Part shown: in pieces, positions 60,796 to 64,000 of the stretch
Layout: each line of letters opens with the position of its first letter
Numbering within the stretch: the stretch's first letter is position 1
Assembly: GCA_039184335.1 (NCBI GenBank)
Contig: JBCDBD010000003.1
Coordinates: 124,001-188,000 of the forward strand
Length of the DNA: 64,000 nucleotides
Source of the DNA: JBCDBD01 sp039184335
GTDB taxonomy: Bacteria; Bacteroidota; Bacteroidia; Flavobacteriales; Flavobacteriaceae
Direction: 5' to 3'
Notes under the pieces: generated by a model
What the model was told of the DNA's origin: nothing
Database searches by the model: none
The model's input: the letters and a program-made list of their open reading frames with translations, nothing else
Made by a program: the position numbers and the translations under genes

Positions 60796-61430
60796 CCCAA
60801 AACCCAAATCTAATGGAAAAGAACCTAAAAAAGCGTGAAACCATGCACCGCCTTTGTGCCAAAGGGCTAGAGATATTTCACCATAAAGGCTATTACAATA
60901 CCAGTCTGGACGATATTTTAAATGAACTGTCTCTCTCTAAAGGGGCTTTTTACCACCATTTCAAATCAAAAGAAGACTATTTTATCCATATTGTGCAAAA
61001 CCTTATTGTGCAAAAAGTATATGCCCTTTTGGTCGAACCTTTGGGCATCAATGAAAACCCATTAGCCGCTATTGTAGACAGTTTGGAAAATGCCCTACAA
61101 CCTAGGTTAGGTAATGAGATGGCCTATGGGTTCATGTTACATGATTTTATAACTGAATTTGACAAACGAAACACGAAAATCAGCCGCTATCTAAAAGATG
61201 TACTCAAAGTGTGGGAGGTCAACTTAGTGACCGTGCTCAAAAAAGGAAAGATTGATGGGCATATTTCACGCCATGTGGATTGTGAAGGGGTGGCCACCTA
61301 TATCATTGCTTCATATTTGGGAATGCGGTCATTATTGACCAACAGTACCAATCGCCAATTAAGGTATCAATACCTGCAACAACTGAAACAATATTTCAAT
61401 GCCATCTCAATCCGCCAAACAGCTGCTTAG
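60792..61430 (+). CDS. TetR family transcriptional regulator
   Basis: The 212-aa protein has the N-terminal TetR helix-turn-helix (GYYNTSLDDILNELSLSKGA then FYHHFKSKEDYF, about residues 36-67) and a helical ligand domain. It follows arsS in the same direction and is preceded by ACCGAC-N6-GTCGGT sites that also lie upstream of the glycosyltransferase gene, so it likely represses itself and the cluster. The ligand is unknown. Its 3' end overlaps the convergent GT9 gene by 4 bp. Confidence 0.88.
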   Translation: MTQNPNLMEKNLKKRETMHRLCAKGLEIFHHKGYYNTSLDDILNELSLSKGAFYHHFKSKEDYFIHIVQNLIVQKVYALLVEPLGINENPLAAIVDSLENALQPRLGNEMAYGFMLHDFITEFDKRNTKISRYLKDVLKVWEVNLVTVLKKGKIDGHISRHVDCEGVATYIIASYLGMRSLLTNSTNRQLRYQYLQQLKQYFNAISIRQTAA

Positions 61431-62476
61431 GCTTCCAAAATCTCGATAAGCTTGTCGATTACCTTTTGTGTCGGTATTGATTCCATCACACGCCCATAGT
61501 CTTTGGGCATTTTATTTCCATAGACAGAGGTTGGAATTAGGGGATACTGTTCTCGATTTGCCAACAACGCATTGGTTAAAGGTTGCCCGAAAGGATAAAA
61601 CCCAGCAAAGGGGTGGGTAACCCCCCATAAGGTTACTACTGGAATTCCGTAATTCGCAGCTAAATGGGCATTGCCGCTATCCATGGATAACATCACGTCA
61701 AGGTTTGAGATCAGTTCCAATTCTTGATCCAAAGTCAGCTTTCCTGCCATGCACAAGGTGTTTTTATACGAATCAGAAAGTGTTTCCAATTGTTGCGTTT
61801 CATCAGGCCCACCGCCAAAAAGCAATATTTTGTACTTACTGGTATTTTCTAAGGCCTGTATTACTTCTTGTATAAGATGTAAAGGATACTTTTTGCCTTC
61901 ATGTGCTGCAAAGGGAGCAATTCCTATCCATTTTTTGGCATCTAGTTGCACCAATCCCAATACTTGTTCAGAGAGTTGCTTGCGCCTCAATAATTCCACT
62001 TTGGAAAGATTGATTTGAAAACCCAATGTTTCAAAAACATCGGCATAGCGCTGGTGGGTACTCTTTAGTTGCTGAAACTGTTTGTTCTTAAAACGGGTCA
62101 ATGCTTTTTTCTCTTCGCGCCCTTTATCAATATACACTACTGGAATGTGGTCCAAAGCAAAATAATTCTTCAGTATTCGACTTCGGAGGACATTGTGCAA
62201 GTCTGCCACGGCATCTATTTGTATTTTCTTGAGTTCTTGGTACAAACGCCAGAGACCGATCAACCCCTTATGCCTTTTCTTAACATCGGCTACAACTACA
62301 GTAACATTGCCCAAGCCCTTAAAGATTGGGGCGAATGTTTTTTTTGTCAACACGGTGACCTTGAGCAACGGATATGTTGCGGTAATCGACTGCAATACAG
62401 GAACTGTCATCGCCACGTCGCCCATGGCAGAAAGCCTTATGACCAGCACATGGGTATGGCTACCCCTTTTGTCCAC
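61427..62476 (-). CDS. family 9 glycosyltransferase (heptosyltransferase-like)
   Basis: The 349-aa protein has the GT9 pattern LVIRLSAMGDVAMTVPVLQS at the start and the C-terminal motif MLSMDSGNAHLAANYGIPVV, as in ADP-heptose:LPS heptosyltransferases. It probably adds a sugar to a surface lipid glycan. The start is GTG: 62476 overlaps the DUF4254 gene by 17 bp, and a second GTG at 62449 would avoid this and fit the family start better. Confidence 0.9.
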   Translation of the reverse strand: MDKRGSHTHVLVIRLSAMGDVAMTVPVLQSITATYPLLKVTVLTKKTFAPIFKGLGNVTVVVADVKKRHKGLIGLWRLYQELKKIQIDAVADLHNVLRSRILKNYFALDHIPVVYIDKGREEKKALTRFKNKQFQQLKSTHQRYADVFETLGFQINLSKVELLRRKQLSEQVLGLVQLDAKKWIGIAPFAAHEGKKYPLHLIQEVIQALENTSKYKILLFGGGPDETQQLETLSDSYKNTLCMAGKLTLDQELELISNLDVMLSMDSGNAHLAANYGIPVVTLWGVTHPFAGFYPFGQPLTNALLANREQYPLIPTSVYGNKMPKDYGRVMESIPTQKVIDKLIEILEA

Positions 62477-63065
62477 GCAGTACCGGATTTAGTTCATCGT
62501 CATTGTACATTTTCATCTGTTTGTACACTTTCATATACTTATTGCCCGCTTCAATATCAGTCAATAATTGGTCTATTGCGGTTGATAGGTCTTTTTTTTG
62601 CTCTAAAAGAACGTTCAATTTTTCCTGACATTTTTGAAGGTGTTCTTGTGAAGCATCTGTTCGACCCACTTCTTCTTGCATATGGTAGATCTTCAAGGCC
62701 AAAATAGATAATCGGTCAATGGCCCATGCTGGGCTTTCGGTGTTGATCGTGGCTCCTGCCTTAATTTTTACTGATTGGTATTTTTTTAAAAAATAACTAT
62801 CGATATACTCAACCAAATCGGTGCGGGCCTGGTTGCTGGCATCGATTTTACGTTTCAATTGCAGTGCACCGTCTGGGGCTATCATCGGATCCCGGATAAT
62901 ATCCTCATAATGCCATTGCACAGTATCTATCCAATTCTTGCGATATAGTAAATGCGCTATTTCTTCTGTGGCATATGGATTGACCATCTTTTGTGACACA
63001 TCATCTTTGATATGATAGGTATTGATACTCTCTTCAAAAATCTTGAAGGCAAATTCACTGAACAT
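62460..63065 (-). CDS. DUF4254 domain protein
   Basis: The 201-aa protein matches DUF4254 in length and pattern (NPYATEEIAHLLYRKNWIDT, AWAIDRLSILALKIYHMQEE), an all-helical fold. It is immediately upstream of the GT9 gene, its usual neighbour, which suggests a role in the same surface glycan pathway. No catalytic motif is visible. Confidence 0.9.
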   Translation of the reverse strand: MFSEFAFKIFEESINTYHIKDDVSQKMVNPYATEEIAHLLYRKNWIDTVQWHYEDIIRDPMIAPDGALQLKRKIDASNQARTDLVEYIDSYFLKKYQSVKIKAGATINTESPAWAIDRLSILALKIYHMQEEVGRTDASQEHLQKCQEKLNVLLEQKKDLSTAIDQLLTDIEAGNKYMKVYKQMKMYNDDELNPVLRGQKG

Positions 63066-63101
63066 GGGCTGTTGTTTTTTGCAAAGATACTCTGTTCTTG
63101 G

Positions 63102-64000
63102 TCAACTGGTATATTCGACTAAGAACAGCACCAGTGGAAAAAGTATTGACATCCAGAGCAAGGCCTCTTTTAATCGAATTTTTTTTATTGCATCTAGGTA
63201 ATTCGTCATGAACACTGCTGCAGGAAAAAAAGTCAATAGAATTGCTGATGCCGTTCTTGACTCCAAAAAATTGACCATGACCCCGATAATAAAAAACAAT
63301 AGTATGATTCTGCTCATGATCAACTTTCCTGCGCCTTTCTTTCGATATTTAAAAAAATCAACCAATATCAAGATAACCACCAAGAATAGGTAAATGTCGA
63401 TTTTTATATGTAATCTCCAATTGAAGAAATTTATTAAGACTGGTTTAAATCCAAGCTGGTAATGGTCAGCCATAACGTTTCTGGCGTCAAACACAAAAAG
63501 TAATGTGGTGAGCAATAAGAGAAATGCCAAAATTCCTGCGATGGGCACAAGCCAATTTTTAAACTGTTTTCCTTGATAAGTAATGATTGAAAAAATGACA
63601 ACCATTAAAAAAAGTATGGCCCAATCGAAAAAAAGACTGGCAAAACAGACCCATATCGTGGCATCAAAAATTTTATGCTTCACATTCTTGATCGATTTCA
63701 GTGCCAATACCCTTTGCAGGGCCAAAAGCAAGAAAAAATTGGCCAAAACTGCATTGTTGTCAAGTATGCCCTTTGGAAACAAAACCGTCAAAAGCACAAA
63801 AAACAATAGGGCATAGGAACTCGAACTGGCTACCTTGTTCTGTTTTAAGATATCATTGGTCAAAAAAAAGCTTATGATCAGCATTACTGATACTCCTAAC
63901 TGAACTGCTATTCCATCAACTGTCCATTGCTCTTCTTTCAATAGCATTTGAAAACTCCAATACACCAAAAACAGCGAAACCGAGAGTACCACATAATTGA
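63102..64000 (-). CDS. DUF6427-like membrane protein, cut by window end
   Basis: The frame is open at the right edge (the codons before the GTG at 63992 read on without stop), so the N-terminus lies outside. The visible ~299 residues contain about nine membrane helices in the style of DUF6427 family proteins of Flavobacteriia, with the C-terminal pattern SRTASAILLTFFPAAVFMTN. Function unknown. It lies 36 bp upstream of the DUF4254 gene in the same direction. Confidence 0.75.
   Translation of the reverse strand, partial: NYVVLSVSLFLVYWSFQMLLKEEQWTVDGIAVQLGVSVMLIISFFLTNDILKQNKVASSSSYALLFFVLLTVLFPKGILDNNAVLANFFLLLALQRVLALKSIKNVKHKIFDATIWVCFASLFFDWAILFLMVVIFSIITYQGKQFKNWLVPIAGILAFLLLLTTLLFVFDARNVMADHYQLGFKPVLINFFNWRLHIKIDIYLFLVVILILVDFFKYRKKGAGKLIMSRIILLFFIIGVMVNFLESRTASAILLTFFPAAVFMTNYLDAIKKIRLKEALLWMSILFPLVLFLVEYTS

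Noticed and set aside
62069..62707. 212-codon forward ORF over GT9 and DUF4254
   Set aside because: It crosses two recognisable leftward genes and has no domain pattern.
1..64000. CRISPR array, rRNA or tRNA genes, insertion sequences
   Set aside because: Reading through the gaps showed no regularly spaced repeats, no cloverleaf-like sequence and no transposase ORF. A dedicated tRNA scan was not possible.

Overview
The window comes from a chromosome of a marine-type member of the Bacteroidota, most likely family Flavobacteriaceae. The evidence is: gliding and type IX secretion genes (gldH, and a sprE/porW-like gene); Bacteroidota-type families (DUF4292, DUF6168, DUF5687, DUF4254 and DUF6427-like proteins); an F-type ATPase operon without atpD/atpC; and a clear Bacteroidota promoter (TTG-N20-TAAATTTG) in front of sdhC. 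Genus cannot be fixed from this stretch; an Allomuricauda-like relative is only a guess. No rRNA, tRNA, CRISPR array, transposase or integrase was seen. Coding density is high, and several genes can only start at TTG.

Layout. 0-6 kb: end of a membrane protein, a 42-aa membrane protein with degenerate repeats around it, a Pro-aminopeptidase, a large secreted Asp-box propeller protein, DUF2721 and an unknown gene. 6-8 kb: a rimK-like ATP-grasp ligase overlapping an M14-like desuccinylase. 8-11.7 kb: sdhCAB. 11.7-14.7 kb: a small accessory patch with a secreted protein, an orphan vsr endonuclease, a degenerate S24-type XRE regulator with an operator region, a GNAT enzyme and an unlisted 35-aa ORF with its own terminator. 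14.8-21.4 kb: scoAB, PBP1A, gldH, ricT, trhO. 21.6-25.3 kb: recA, a lipoprotein, and an ECF sigma factor followed by an anti-sigma-like/beta-barrel fusion and a strong terminator. 25.3-31 kb: plsC, glsB, trpS, and a surface-glycan-like set (GT2, 2OG oxygenase, polysaccharide pyruvyl transferase). 31-41 kb: dprA, an HU/SPOR protein, thioesterase, aldo-keto reductase, then a leftward envelope cluster (flippase, dut, nucleotidyltransferase, TPR, DUF4292, EnvC-like). 41-43.4 kb: a second ECF sigma module. 43.4-52.3 kb: one long leftward run sprE, bactofilin, atpZ, DUF6168, atpBEFHAG ending in a strong terminator. 52.4-58 kb: DUF763, an ABC exporter pair, a PaaE-like reductase, a patatin. 58-61.4 kb: an arsenosugar-type cluster (TIGR04282-like glycosyltransferase, peroxidase-like protein, ArsS radical SAM) with a TetR regulator. 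61.4-64 kb: GT9, DUF4254, DUF6427-like (cut by the window end).

The most interesting part is 58-61.4 kb. Four copies of an ACCGAC-N6-GTCGGT-type site lie only in the two gaps flanking the arsenosugar genes: two upstream of the glycosyltransferase, whose centres are 104 bp apart, and two upstream of tetR. This suggests a self-contained TetR-controlled arsenosugar regulon. A separate perfect dyad (TTATCGTA-N4-TACGATAA) sits next to the first gene of the cluster. Other points worth a look are the 35-aa ORF with terminator, the S24-like regulator lacking its nucleophile, the sprE-bactofilin-ATP synthase linkage, and the frequent TTG starts.
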